Source: CBDBZX01 sp965213645 (GTDB lineage: Bacteria > Deinococcota > Deinococci > Deinococcales > Trueperaceae). Taken from it: 64,000 nt of DNA. The translations under genes were made by a program, and so were the position numbers. Under the pieces are notes generated by a model. It saw nothing but the letters and a program-made list of their open reading frames with translations. It ran no database searches and was not told the origin of the DNA. Position 1 is the stretch's first letter; the number at the start of each line of letters is the position of its first letter. Shown in pieces: positions 24,802 through 32,874 of this stretch. The stretch covers positions 434,001 through 498,000 of the forward strand of contig CBDBZX010000004.1 in the NCBI GenBank assembly GCA_965213645.1, read 5' to 3'.

Positions 24802-25686
24802 TCAGGAGTCGGAGGTCGGCATAGTAGACCTCCGACCCTTTCTTTGGTTCCAAATTGATATCCAGCGCACTTCGCTAATCAGCATCGCCGCAATGATAAG
24901 CCCGCCACCTAACCAGCCCAACATCCCGAGCACCTCACCGCGCACGAAGTAGGCGAATATCGCCGCAAAAACAGGTTCCAACACGAAGATAAGCGCGGCT
25001 AAATAGGCGGGCACAAGGCGCTGCGCTCTCACCTGCAAGACCGAGACGAGCACCGTGGCGACAGCGGCGAGGTAAAAGATTGCGCCGTATGTCGTGAGAG
25101 GTATAGCGCCGAGCGTGCTAATGTGAGGGAGCGCCCACAGCCACGCGAGCAAGGTCATGGGCCAGAGCTGCGCCGCGCTCAGCGTGATGGCTCTGTGTTG
25201 CCTAGCGACTTCACCCAGATAGATGATGTACGTCGCGTAGCAAAAGGCCGTGCCGAGCACCCACAAATCACCGGCGACGATACCTTGCGTGCTTGTCAGC
25301 GTCATCAAGCCTAAGCCCGCGAGCGCGACGAACGCTGCAACAAACGCTTTGGTGGGCACGCGGTTCTTGAACCACCAGGCGCTCAGAAGAGGGGTCAAAA
25401 TCACGCTAAGACCTGTGATAAATGCGGCTTTAGAAGCCGTCGTCGTGTCCAGCCCCAAGGTTTGCGTCGAAAAGCCCGCAAAGGTGATGAGTCCTAAAGT
25501 GAACCCTGGAAGAAGCGCCTCTTTCGGAATGCGCACCCAAATCAGAAGCAAGAGCGACACGCCGAAGCGCAGGGCTAGAAGGAGCGAAACAGGAACGGTC
25601 TCTAAAGCGTCCTTGACCACCACAAAGGTCGTGCCCCAGACAAGCGTAATGAAGATGAGCGAGAGGAGGGCAGCGGCGAAGGGCAT
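24802..25686 (-). CDS. EamA/DMT-family transporter
   Basis: The 294-residue protein has ten hydrophobic helices in two repeated halves, each an EamA domain: the first with TLVWGTTFVVVKDALE, the second with VATVLVSVLQVRAQRLVPAYLAALIFVLEPVFAAIF. Such proteins usually export amino acids, nucleobase derivatives or other small metabolites; the substrate cannot be read from sequence. It is divergent from ispF. No ribosome site is evident before the ATG. Confidence 0.88.
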   Translation of the reverse strand: MPFAAALLSLIFITLVWGTTFVVVKDALETVPVSLLLALRFGVSLLLLIWVRIPKEALLPGFTLGLITFAGFSTQTLGLDTTTASKAAFITGLSVILTPLLSAWWFKNRVPTKAFVAAFVALAGLGLMTLTSTQGIVAGDLWVLGTAFCYATYIIYLGEVARQHRAITLSAAQLWPMTLLAWLWALPHISTLGAIPLTTYGAIFYLAAVATVLVSVLQVRAQRLVPAYLAALIFVLEPVFAAIFAYFVRGEVLGMLGWLGGGLIIAAMLISEVRWISIWNQRKGRRSTMPTSDS

Positions 25687-25736
25687 GAGGTGAATTGTCG
25701 CACGTCAATACGGTTCATGTCACTTCAGAATGGACG

Positions 25737-25742
25737 TAGAAT
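25737..25742 (+). promoter_or_regulatory. -10 element of ispF (leaderless)
   Basis: TAGAAT ends exactly seven bases before the ATG at 25749. No good -35 is seen at the expected place. Confidence 0.55.
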
Positions 25743-25748
25743 GACCCC

Positions 25749-26219
25749 ATGAATTTTCGTATCGGTTTTGGCGAAGATGCCCACAGGTTAGAAGCGGGGC
25801 GACCTCTTATCATCGGCGGCGTAGAGGTTGAAAGTGAACGCGGCGCGGTGGCGCACAGTGACGGGGACGCGCTCTTGCACGCGCTCTCAGATGCGCTCCT
25901 CTCGAGCCTCGCTCTAGGTGACATCGGTCTCTACTTCCCGCCTTCGAACCCCGAATTTAAGGACTTAAACAGCGCTGACATCGTGCAACAGGTGTTAGAC
26001 CTCTTGCGAGAACGTGGACTTACTATCGGTAACGTCGCGATTGTCGTCACGCTCGATAAACCCAAACTCGGACCGTACCGCGAACAGATTCAGCGTAGCG
26101 TCGCTGACCTCTTGAGCGTAGACCCTCAAAACGTCGGCGTCGGTTTCAAGACCAGTGAAGGGCTCTCGCCTCACCACATTCAAGCTAGGGCAACCGTTCT
26201 CACGCACCGCTCGTCGTAA
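25749..26219 (+). CDS. ispF: 2-C-methyl-D-erythritol 2,4-cyclodiphosphate synthase
   Basis: IspF cyclises the CDP-linked erythritol phosphate in the MEP pathway of isoprenoid synthesis. The 156-residue protein has the metal-binding GFGEDAHRL at the N-terminus, AHSDGDALLHALSDALL, DIGLYFPP and the C-terminal FKTSEGLSPH. All match the trimeric enzyme. The start is placed by a -10 that ends seven bases upstream. Another isoprenoid gene in the window is uppS. Confidence 0.96.
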   Translation: MNFRIGFGEDAHRLEAGRPLIIGGVEVESERGAVAHSDGDALLHALSDALLSSLALGDIGLYFPPSNPEFKDLNSADIVQQVLDLLRERGLTIGNVAIVVTLDKPKLGPYREQIQRSVADLLSVDPQNVGVGFKTSEGLSPHHIQARATVLTHRSS

Positions 26220-26240
26220 ACTCGGTTCGGAGGTTTAACT

Positions 26241-26699
26241 ATGAGTGCAACCGTTGGAGAGAAAGCCCCAGATTTCACGCTGAAGTCCACTTTGGATAAA
26301 GAGGTGAGTTTAGAGGATTACCAGGGTGATAAGGACGTCGTTCTGGTTTTTTATCCGCTCGACTTCTCGCCCACGTGCAGTATGCAACTGCCCGAGTATT
26401 CCGGGCGCAAGGACGACTTTGCGGAGCTTAACGCCGAGGTCATCGGCGTGAACCGTGACAGCGTCTATACGCACAAAGCCTGGTCAAAAGAGTTCAACAT
26501 TGAGATTCCGCTGCTCGCTGATATGACCGGGAACGCGGCGAAAGCGTACGACGTTTACATGAGCGAGCGCGGTATCAGCAAGCGGGCGGTTTTTATCATC
26601 GACAAAGAGGGCGTGCTGCGTTTTAAGCATGTTGAGGAAACGCCCGGTGATTTCACGCTTCACGCGGATGATATTTTGGCGGAGTTAAAGAAGCTTTAG
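26241..26699 (+). CDS. Thioredoxin-fold peroxiredoxin (AhpC/Bcp type)
   Basis: The 152-residue protein reduces peroxides. It starts MSATVGEKAPDFTL and has LVFYPLDFSPTCSMQLPEY, where Cys46 is the peroxidatic cysteine within the PxxxT/SxxC motif. Cys46 is the only cysteine in the protein, so it would work as a 1-Cys enzyme or resolve through an external thiol. A GGAGG site precedes the ATG, and a strong terminator follows. Confidence 0.9.
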   Translation: MSATVGEKAPDFTLKSTLDKEVSLEDYQGDKDVVLVFYPLDFSPTCSMQLPEYSGRKDDFAELNAEVIGVNRDSVYTHKAWSKEFNIEIPLLADMTGNAAKAYDVYMSERGISKRAVFIIDKEGVLRFKHVEETPGDFTLHADDILAELKKL

Positions 26700-26719
26700 T
26701 TCGTAAAGATGTGCAAAAG

Positions 26720-26751
26720 AAAACCCCTCGAGCTTGTGCTCGAGGGGTTTT
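26720..26751. terminator. Bidirectional intrinsic terminator
   Basis: AAAACCCCTCGAGC and GCTCGAGGGGTTTT form a perfect 14-base stem with a TTGT loop. The A and T tails make it work in both directions, serving the converging peroxiredoxin and SLH-protein genes. The stem contains CTCGAG twice. Confidence 0.95.
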
Positions 26752-26765
26752 ATAGTCAGTTATGC

Positions 26766-27806
26766 TTAGAAGCGAACGTTGAGGCCCGCTGCAACCGTCG
26801 GGTAGATGTCGTCGTAGTCAGCGAAGCCAGTGTCGTCGAGGTAGTAGTCGACCATACCTTCAACAAAGATGCCGATGCTGCCGAAGAGCGCGTATTCAGC
26901 ACCTAAAAGACCGCTGAGGAAAAGCACGTCTTGGTCCGAATCCGTTTCGAAAACGAGGTCAGCAAATTGGTAACCTGCACCCGCGCCGACATACGCCCTG
27001 ATATTCGGTCCGCCGAGCGTGTAGGTGAGGTGCCCGATGAACGTGCTTGTACCGCCGTCAAGAAGGGCTTGCGACTGACGGTTGTAGTCCGCTGTCGCGC
27101 GGAGGCCGAAGCCGCCAAAAACTTTGTCGATACCGAGAACGCCGCGAACGCCAAACTCTTCACTCAGCTCGTTGAGCGCAGCTACGCCGAAGTAGAGACC
27201 GCCACCGCCGTCAGCCGCTTGAACATCGGCGGGCTGGACGGGAGTAACCTCGGCAGGCTCAGGCGTAACCTCTGCAACGCCCGCTTCACCTGGAGGACCT
27301 TGTGGACCCTGTGGACCCTGCGGACCTTCGGGACCCTGCGGACCCTCGGGGCCTTGAAGTGCGCCTGAATCAATCTGAGCGCGGAGCGATTCTAATTCTG
27401 CGCTGAGCTGGTCAACTTGCTGCTGAAGGTCTTCGCTACCGCCGGTTTGGGCGCTGTCTTCCAGCGAAGAGACGCGGCTGCTGAGCGAATCGAGGTCAGA
27501 AGAGACCTCTTGTACGGCGTTACGTAACGAAGCGATGTCCTCTTCGCTTATCCCGCCCGCTTGCGCGTAGTTCTCGTCAATATAGTCGAGCAAACGGCTT
27601 ACGACGAGCGCAGCTTGGTAACGAGTGAAGCTCTCATTGCCGCCAAAGGTGCCGTCTGGGAAACCTAAAATAATTCCCAAATCTGCAAGACGTGCCACAG
27701 CGTCCTCAGCGTATGAACCTGCTGGGACGTCGGGGAAGTCTGTGCTTTGGGCGTGAACGCTGCCCACAAAGGCCACGATCAACATGGTGAGTAAAAATTT
27801 CTTCAT
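26766..27806 (-). CDS. SLH-domain outer-membrane protein with collagen-like segment
   Basis: The 346-residue protein has, in order: a signal peptide (about 1-19, ending VHA), one SLH domain (about 22-75, with DVPAGSYAEDAVARLADLGI and TRYQAALVVSRLLDY), a coiled coil (about 88-147), eight Gly-X-Y triplets rich in Gly-Pro-Gln/Glu (about 151-175), a Pro/Val linker, and a C-terminal beta-barrel of about 140 residues ending in Phe. It fits the Deinococcota type of envelope tether in which SLH binds the cell wall and the barrel sits in the outer membrane. The collagen-like spacer would demand a trimer. RBS AGAGGATG. Confidence 0.9.
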   Translation of the reverse strand: MKKFLLTMLIVAFVGSVHAQSTDFPDVPAGSYAEDAVARLADLGIILGFPDGTFGGNESFTRYQAALVVSRLLDYIDENYAQAGGISEEDIASLRNAVQEVSSDLDSLSSRVSSLEDSAQTGGSEDLQQQVDQLSAELESLRAQIDSGALQGPEGPQGPEGPQGPQGPQGPPGEAGVAEVTPEPAEVTPVQPADVQAADGGGGLYFGVAALNELSEEFGVRGVLGIDKVFGGFGLRATADYNRQSQALLDGGTSTFIGHLTYTLGGPNIRAYVGAGAGYQFADLVFETDSDQDVLFLSGLLGAEYALFGSIGIFVEGMVDYYLDDTGFADYDDIYPTVAAGLNVRF

Positions 27807-28245
27807 ATCATCCTCTCTCGTGAATGTTTCGGTTGCTACTGCGTTGGGTGACTGAGCTTGCTGAGGCTAGTCTCTATTCCCCCTTTCAAATCGCTTGCAC
27901 AAAGCGCAAACTCGCACGGTAGTCTTACATAGTTGCTCGGCTAAATGATGAAGAGATAGTGAGAACAGCCGTGGTCTGCGCTGTTCTGCGAAAACCTAAG
28001 GCGCTACGTGCTCGAGCCTTGGTGCTACCTTGAACGCTTGCGTGAGCAGCGCTCAGTGTCTTTGTCAAACCTAACAAGCCGTGAGGCAGGGCAACATTAG
28101 GCTATCCTACAAAGGTGAGACGAGGCTACCTTCTGACGCTTCGCAGCGCCGCGTGACCTCAGTCCGTTGCGGCGCTAGCGCACGCAATATAAGATTTTCC
28201 ACTCTTACGCGGTATATGTAACCCAGAGATATGCCCCAATCACCT
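27807..28245. other. Spacer between the SLH protein and the Rieske gene
   Basis: No gene is supported in these 439 bases. The right part (28107-28245) holds an inverted repeat AGCGCCGC (28145-28152) / GCGGCGCT (28169-28176). The leader and promoter of the SLH gene must lie in the left part, but I cannot point to convincing -10 and -35 boxes. Confidence 0.5.
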
Positions 28246-28563
28246 CTAGCTTTCTTGATAGTCGATAAAGACTTTGTCGTCTTCCACCCTCGTTTGGTAG
28301 AGCCGCACCTTTTTAACGGCGGGCATGGTCGGGCGTCCGTTCTTGAGGTTGAACTTCGCGCCGTGCCGCTCACACTTCACTGCGCCCGCTAAAAGCTCAC
28401 CGTCGTGTAAGATGCCGTTATCGTGGGTGCAGCGGTCCTCTAAGGCGTAAAACTCACCCTTTTGATGAATGAGCAGCACAGGCTTACCCCCTATCTCGAA
28501 GGGGTGCATAGAATCGTCGGGGAAGTCAGCGACGCTGCCGACCTCTAAAGTTGCTGTGGTCAT
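28246..28563 (-). CDS. Rieske [2Fe-2S] ferredoxin-like protein
   Basis: The 105-residue protein is a small soluble Rieske domain with ligands C-T-H (in DRCTHDNGIL) and C-E-R-H (in VKCERHGAKF), matching the C-x-H ... C-x2-H pattern of ferredoxins of the NirD/dioxygenase type. It follows sufD as the last gene of the suf run, so it may be an early client or electron donor of Fe-S assembly (inference). RBS GGAGG. A long hairpin separates it from sufD. Confidence 0.92.
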   Translation of the reverse strand: MTTATLEVGSVADFPDDSMHPFEIGGKPVLLIHQKGEFYALEDRCTHDNGILHDGELLAGAVKCERHGAKFNLKNGRPTMPAVKKVRLYQTRVEDDKVFIDYQES

Positions 28564-28580
28564 AGAATCCTCCTACGGAG

Positions 28581-28657
28581 GAGCAATGAGTTAAAAGCAA
28601 CGAGCAATAAGTAAAAGTCTTTTTCACTCATTGCTCGTTGCTCATTGCTCGTTACTT
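28581..28657. repeat. Imperfect hairpin between sufD and the Rieske gene
   Basis: Left arm words GAGCAATGAG and GCAACGAGCAATAAG pair imperfectly with CACTCATTGCTCGTTGC and CTCATTGCTC on the right. The 15-base word at 28597-28611 is identical to 61107-61121 after znuB. Confidence 0.7.
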
Positions 28658-28658
28658 C

Positions 28659-29981
28659 TTAAAGTTTTTCGTCTACCCCCGGCACGCCCAGCTTCGCCTG
28701 CACCACACGCTCCACGTACTCCGCCACCTTAGGCAGCGTCACGCGGCTCGTGACCTCGTGCAAGAAGCCCGTGACGAGCACGTGCTCAGCGACTTCGGGT
28801 TTGAGACCGCGACTCATTAGGTAGAAGCGTTGGTCTTCGGGGACAGGGGAGACGGTCGAGCCGTGCGAGCAGCGCACGTCGTTAGCGGCAATTTCCAACT
28901 GCGGAATCGAAACTGCTTCGCTCTCTTCGTCTAGGAGCAAGTTGCGGTTCGTTTGGTAGGCGTCGGTCTTCTGCGCGTTTTCGTCCACCACGATGTTGCC
29001 CGAGTAGACCGCTTCAGAGGCGTCGCGCAGCGCGCCCTTAAACAAGAGGTCAGAAAACGCATGGTCCGAGGCGTGGTGCTGCAAGGTGTACTGGTTGTAG
29101 TGCTGACCTTTGTCTGCGAAGTAAAGACCCAACATCTCGGACTCGGAGCCGGGGCCAGCTAAGACGGACTCGACTTCGGCACGCGCTGCGTCCGCGCCGA
29201 GCGAGACGGTCAAGGATTCTAAGCGGCTGTTGCGCCCAACTTTGGCGCGAATCTTATTCAGATGGACGACGGTGCGACTCCAGTTCTGCAAACTCACATA
29301 GCGCAACTTCGCGCCGTCACCCAGGATGATTTCCGCGCCGCCTGAGACGAACAAACGCTCGCCGAACTCTTCACTGGTGTATTCATCAATGAAGGTCGCT
29401 TTGGCGTTCGCTTCCAAGATAATCAACGTACGCGGCGCAGTGACGCCGCCCGCGTCGGCGGAGTTAAACGCGCCGAGCGGCAAGCTCACCTCGACGTTTT
29501 TAGGCACGTAAACGAACGTGCCGTTCTCCCAGAAGGCGGAGTTGAGCGCTGTGTATTTCGTCTGCTGCGCGTTGATAACACTGAAGAGGTGCTCACGGAC
29601 GAGGTCTTCGTGTTCTTTAAGCGCGGTGCGCAAATCGGTGAAAATGACGCCCTGCTCGCTTATCTTGCTGTCGCGGTGGACGATTTCGTTGCCCTTGTGG
29701 ACCAAGACACCCTCTGCGTCCGAATCGGTGATGCGCATCCTTATGCGCTCGGAGACGCTGCGGTCTTTGGGTGCGCCAACGGGCTCTAAGCCGTCTAAGG
29801 AGAAACGCTCGAGCTGCGTATAGCGCCACACCTCGTCACGGCGGGTGGGGAAAGGCGTCGCCTCGTAGGTGCGAAACGCGGCGCGGCGCTCCTCAGCGAG
29901 CCAGGCGGGTTCGTCGTACTTCTGGATCAGCGCTTCGACGGTTTCGGTGGATAGGGTGGGATTTGCGACTAAATCTGCCAT
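28659..29981 (-). CDS. sufD: Fe-S cluster assembly protein SufD
   Basis: SufD pairs with SufB in the SufBC2D scaffold on which iron-sulfur clusters are built. From the ATG at 29981 the protein has 440 residues and begins MADLVANPTLSTETVEALIQ. The SufBD beta-helix is recognisable through FVYVPKNVEVSLPLG, RTLIILEANAKATFIDEY and the C-terminal VRCSHGSTVSPVPEDQRFYLMSRG with the conserved His. A longer in-frame extension to 30068 translates the hairpin upstream and is rejected. No strong ribosome site is visible. Confidence 0.93.
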   Translation of the reverse strand: MADLVANPTLSTETVEALIQKYDEPAWLAEERRAAFRTYEATPFPTRRDEVWRYTQLERFSLDGLEPVGAPKDRSVSERIRMRITDSDAEGVLVHKGNEIVHRDSKISEQGVIFTDLRTALKEHEDLVREHLFSVINAQQTKYTALNSAFWENGTFVYVPKNVEVSLPLGAFNSADAGGVTAPRTLIILEANAKATFIDEYTSEEFGERLFVSGGAEIILGDGAKLRYVSLQNWSRTVVHLNKIRAKVGRNSRLESLTVSLGADAARAEVESVLAGPGSESEMLGLYFADKGQHYNQYTLQHHASDHAFSDLLFKGALRDASEAVYSGNIVVDENAQKTDAYQTNRNLLLDEESEAVSIPQLEIAANDVRCSHGSTVSPVPEDQRFYLMSRGLKPEVAEHVLVTGFLHEVTSRVTLPKVAEYVERVVQAKLGVPGVDEKL

Positions 29982-30000
29982 AAAAGTGCTTCGCAAGAGA

Positions 30001-30090
30001 AAAGGGCTGAGAGGAAAAATTGAAGATGGAAGAGAAAAGATAAAAATCTTCAATCTTTCTTTCTTCAATCTTCATTTATCTCAGCCCTTT
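30001..30090. repeat. Long hairpin between sufB and sufD
   Basis: AAAGGGCTGAGA (30001-30012) pairs perfectly with TCTCAGCCCTTT (30079-30090). Inside are ATTGAAGA-type and TCTTCAAT-type words that extend the pairing imperfectly. The 90 bases are purine-rich on one arm and pyrimidine-rich on the other. Confidence 0.8.
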
Positions 30091-30099
30091 CACCTGCTG

Positions 30100-31500
30100 T
30101 TAGCCTACGCTCCCTTCCATCTCGAGTTCAATCAAACGGTTCAACTCGACGGCGTACTCTAAGGGCAACTCTTTCGCCACCGGCTCTAAAAACCCACGCA
30201 CGATGAGCGCGGCAGCTTCGGCTTCTTCTAAGCCGCGCGACTGCAAGTAGAAAATCTGCTCGTCGTTGAGCTTCGAGACCGTCGCCTCGTGACCGACGTG
30301 CGCGGTCTTCTCGTTGATCTGAATGTACGGGTACGTGTCGGTCTTCGCGGTGTCGTCCAAGAGGAGGGCGTCGCACTCAACGTTCGAGCGGGCACCTCTC
30401 GCGCCTTCGTGAATGTCTACCAGACCGCGATACGAGGAGCGTCCGCCATCTTTCGAGATGGATTTCGAGACGACCGAGGAAGAGGTGTGCGGCGCGGCGT
30501 GGACCATCTTCGCGCCCGCGTCCTGGTGCTGCCCTTCGCCTGCAAAGGCGATCGAGAGCACTTCACCTCTTGCACCCTCGTCCAAGAGGTAGCAAGACGG
30601 GTACTTCATCGTGACCTTCGAGCCCAAGTTGCCGTCCAACCAGCCCATCGAAGCGTCTTTGTAAACCAAAGCGCGTTGCGTGACGAGGTTGTAGACGTTG
30701 TGCGACCAGTTTTGAATCGTCGAGTAGCGCACGTCCGAGTTGTCGTTACAGACGATTTCGATGACGCCCGAGTGGAACGAATCCGAGTTGTAAGTCGGCG
30801 CGGTGCAGCCCTCGATGTAGTGAAACTTCGAGCCCTCTTCACCGATGATGAGCGTACGCTCGAACTGCCCCATGCTCTGCGCGTTGATGAGGAAGTAGGC
30901 TTGGAGCGGCACTTCGATTTCGACGCCCGCCGGCACGTATACGAACGAGCCGCCCGACCACGCCGCCGAGTTCACCGCAGCGAAGTAGTTGTCCTCGGGT
31001 GGTACGACGGTGGCGAAGTGCTCACGGAACAGCTCGGGGTGCTCCTGTAGACCCGTATCGGTGTCCATGAAGATGACACCCTTTTTCTCCCACTCCTCTT
31101 TGAGCGAGTGGTAGACCATCTCGGATTCGTACTGTGCGCCGACGCCCGCTAGCGCTTTTTGCTCCGCTTCAGGGATTCCTAAGCGGCGATACGTCTCGCG
31201 CACCTCTTCGGGTACGTCGTCCCAGGAGTTCGTGCCCTTTTTGTCCTGCGGGCGGATATAGAAGTAGATGTCGTCGAAGTTGAGGCGGTTAAGGTCAGGT
31301 CCCCACTTAGGACGGCCTTTCTTCTCGGCGATCTCTAACGCCTTGAGGCGAAATTTGAGCATCCATTCCGGCTCATTTTTATAGTATGAAATTTGTTCGA
31401 TGACCCGGCGGTCTAAGCCCTTTTCCGAGCGGAAGAAGTACTCTTCGGGTAGGCTGAATTGGTACTGCTTTTCGTGCTGCATTCCTTGTAAGTCGGACAT
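30100..31500 (-). CDS. sufB: Fe-S cluster assembly protein SufB
   Basis: SufB is the scaffold subunit that receives sulfur and forms the nascent cluster with SufD and SufC. At 466 residues it is full length, with YQFSLPEEYFFRSEKGL, FVYVPAGVEIEVPLQAYF, FHYIEGCTAP, VRYSTIQNWSHNVYNL and the C-terminal DEQIFYLQSRGLEEAEA. The CTAP cysteine and the later ECDALLLDD cysteine are candidates for cluster binding. RBS AAGGAGT precedes the ATG. A hairpin lies on each side. Confidence 0.96.
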   Translation of the reverse strand: MSDLQGMQHEKQYQFSLPEEYFFRSEKGLDRRVIEQISYYKNEPEWMLKFRLKALEIAEKKGRPKWGPDLNRLNFDDIYFYIRPQDKKGTNSWDDVPEEVRETYRRLGIPEAEQKALAGVGAQYESEMVYHSLKEEWEKKGVIFMDTDTGLQEHPELFREHFATVVPPEDNYFAAVNSAAWSGGSFVYVPAGVEIEVPLQAYFLINAQSMGQFERTLIIGEEGSKFHYIEGCTAPTYNSDSFHSGVIEIVCNDNSDVRYSTIQNWSHNVYNLVTQRALVYKDASMGWLDGNLGSKVTMKYPSCYLLDEGARGEVLSIAFAGEGQHQDAGAKMVHAAPHTSSSVVSKSISKDGGRSSYRGLVDIHEGARGARSNVECDALLLDDTAKTDTYPYIQINEKTAHVGHEATVSKLNDEQIFYLQSRGLEEAEAAALIVRGFLEPVAKELPLEYAVELNRLIELEMEGSVG

Positions 31501-31559
31501 GCGGACTCCTTTCGGGAGTGATAACTGAGAGTGTTTCTAGTGCTTGACTTAACTGACAA

Positions 31560-31601
31560 TTAGCTTTTAGCCGTTGGCCTTTAGCTAAGACCTAAAGCTA
31601 A
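31560..31601. repeat. Hairpin between sufC and sufB
   Basis: TTAGCTTTTAG (31560-31570) pairs with CTAAAGCTAA (31592-31601) with one bulged T; further TTAGC/GCTAA words are nearby. Same position in its junction as the hairpins after sufB and sufD. Confidence 0.6.
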
Positions 31602-31619
31602 TACCTAATAGCTGCGCTT

Positions 31620-32375
31620 TTACGCCGCCACTTCCTCGCGCAACCAGTCGTACCCCTTCTGGTCAAGCTCCATCGCCAACTCCTTGGGACCCTCTTTGAT
31701 GATCTTGCCCTTGTACATCACGTGGACTTTGTCAGGGATGATGTAGTTGAGCAGGCGCTGGTAGTGGGTAATAACGAGTGCGCCGAAGTTCTCACCTCTC
31801 GCCGCGTTCACCCCTTGTGAAACGGTCTTTAAGGCGTCCACGTCCAAACCGGAGTCGGTCTCGTCGAGGATAGCGTACTTGGGCTCCAAGACGAGAAGCT
31901 GCAAGACTTCACTGCGCTTTTTCTCGCCGCCAGAGAAGCCTTCGTGCAGGTTACGCTCGATAATCGAGTCGTCCCAGTTGAGCGCTTTGACCGCGCTCTG
32001 AAGCTTATTGTAGAACTCCATGACGCCGATTTCATCGTCGTCATCGCGGCGAGCGTTCACGGCCAGGCGCAAAAAGTTGGCAATCGAGACGCCGGGGACC
32101 TCAACGGGATATTGAAACGCCAAGTAGAGGCCGGCACGCGCCCGCTCGTCGGGCTCCATCTCCATGATGTTCTCGCCGTCTACCAAGATGTCACCGTTCG
32201 TGACTTCATAAGCGGGGTCGCCTGCGATGACTTTAGCTAAAGTGGACTTGCCCGAGCCGTTCGGACCCATCAGCGCGTGGACTTCACCTGTCGGTACGAC
32301 GAGGTCGATGCCACGCAGAATAGGCTCACCGTTGATTTCGGCGTGCAGGTTGCGGATTTCTAGCTGGTTACTCAT
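31620..32375 (-). CDS. sufC: Fe-S cluster assembly ATPase SufC
   Basis: SufC is the ABC-type ATPase that drives shape changes of SufBD. The 251-residue protein has Walker A GPNGSGKSTLAK, the signature FSGGEKKRSEVLQLL and Walker B AILDETDSGLDVDALK, all in the SufC form. The ATG at 32375 is preferred to a GTG at 32381 because AGAGGT lies at the right distance upstream. It is the first gene of sufC-sufB-sufD-Rieske. The cysteine desulfurase SufS and SufU/E are not in the window. Confidence 0.96.
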   Translation of the reverse strand: MSNQLEIRNLHAEINGEPILRGIDLVVPTGEVHALMGPNGSGKSTLAKVIAGDPAYEVTNGDILVDGENIMEMEPDERARAGLYLAFQYPVEVPGVSIANFLRLAVNARRDDDDEIGVMEFYNKLQSAVKALNWDDSIIERNLHEGFSGGEKKRSEVLQLLVLEPKYAILDETDSGLDVDALKTVSQGVNAARGENFGALVITHYQRLLNYIIPDKVHVMYKGKIIKEGPKELAMELDQKGYDWLREEVAA

Positions 32376-32513
32376 GAACACCTCTTGCTTGTGAATGGCT
32401 TGTAACTTGTGAATGGCTTGTAAGGGGAGAAAATTGAACGCTCGCTCAACTTAGACAAAGATAACTGAGGCGAGCTTTTGTAGGCGTTAGCATAACGTAA
32501 TGAGATGGGTGGG

Positions 32514-32593
32514 CGCAGATATCATCTCCAAACGTGCGTGCTAATCATTGCCTTTTTCAGTCAGAGCGTTTGTGACCAGATGATACCTGCTAT
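32514..32593. repeat. 80-base dispersed repeat, copy A
   Basis: It aligns without gaps to 61234-61313 at 61 of 80 positions. The ends CGCAGATATCATCT and AGATGATACCTGC form a stem with two mismatches, so the unit can fold as a long hairpin. A small hairpin ATTCGGA-CTCAT-TCCGAAT follows at 32592-32610. Not coding. Confidence 0.75.
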
Positions 32594-32790
32594 TCGGACT
32601 CATTCCGAATTTCAGTATACACGCCACAAGGGGTAAAGCCAAGTAGTCCACTCAGCATTTCAAGAGGTCTCTGTATGAATTTGTCAAACAAACCCGGAGG
32701 ACTGAATCATTTTGGTCAAGAGAGGGGAGAAAGGCTGTGTGGGACGGGAGCGTGAAGAGGTTGACAGGGGGAAATAGGGGGTTTGTAGGT

Positions 32791-32830
32791 GGGATAGGGA
32801 TAGGGATAGGGATAGGGATAGGGATAGGGG
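32791..32830 (+). repeat. Telomere-like (GGGATA)6-GGGG tandem repeat
   Basis: Six exact GGGATA units end in GGGG, giving seven G-runs of three or four spaced by ATA. Such a run can form G-quadruplexes on the plus strand. It lies 45 bases before a small gene and in a spacer with copy A of the 80-base repeat. Unit number is likely to vary between strains. Confidence 0.9.
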
Positions 32831-32874
32831 TGTACTGTCTTATCAGTCATTAACACTAGTAATGGAGATTTAAG

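Noticed and set aside
29982..30068. N-terminal extension of sufD
   Set aside because: It translates the intergenic hairpin (Phe/Pro/Ser-rich) and is not part of the SufD family.
30289..31050. Plus-strand open frame of 253 codons
   Set aside because: Antisense to sufB with Arg/Val-rich shadow composition; sufB itself is unmistakable.
32791..32830. GGGATA array as a CRISPR
   Set aside because: Six-base units without spacers; no cas genes in the window.
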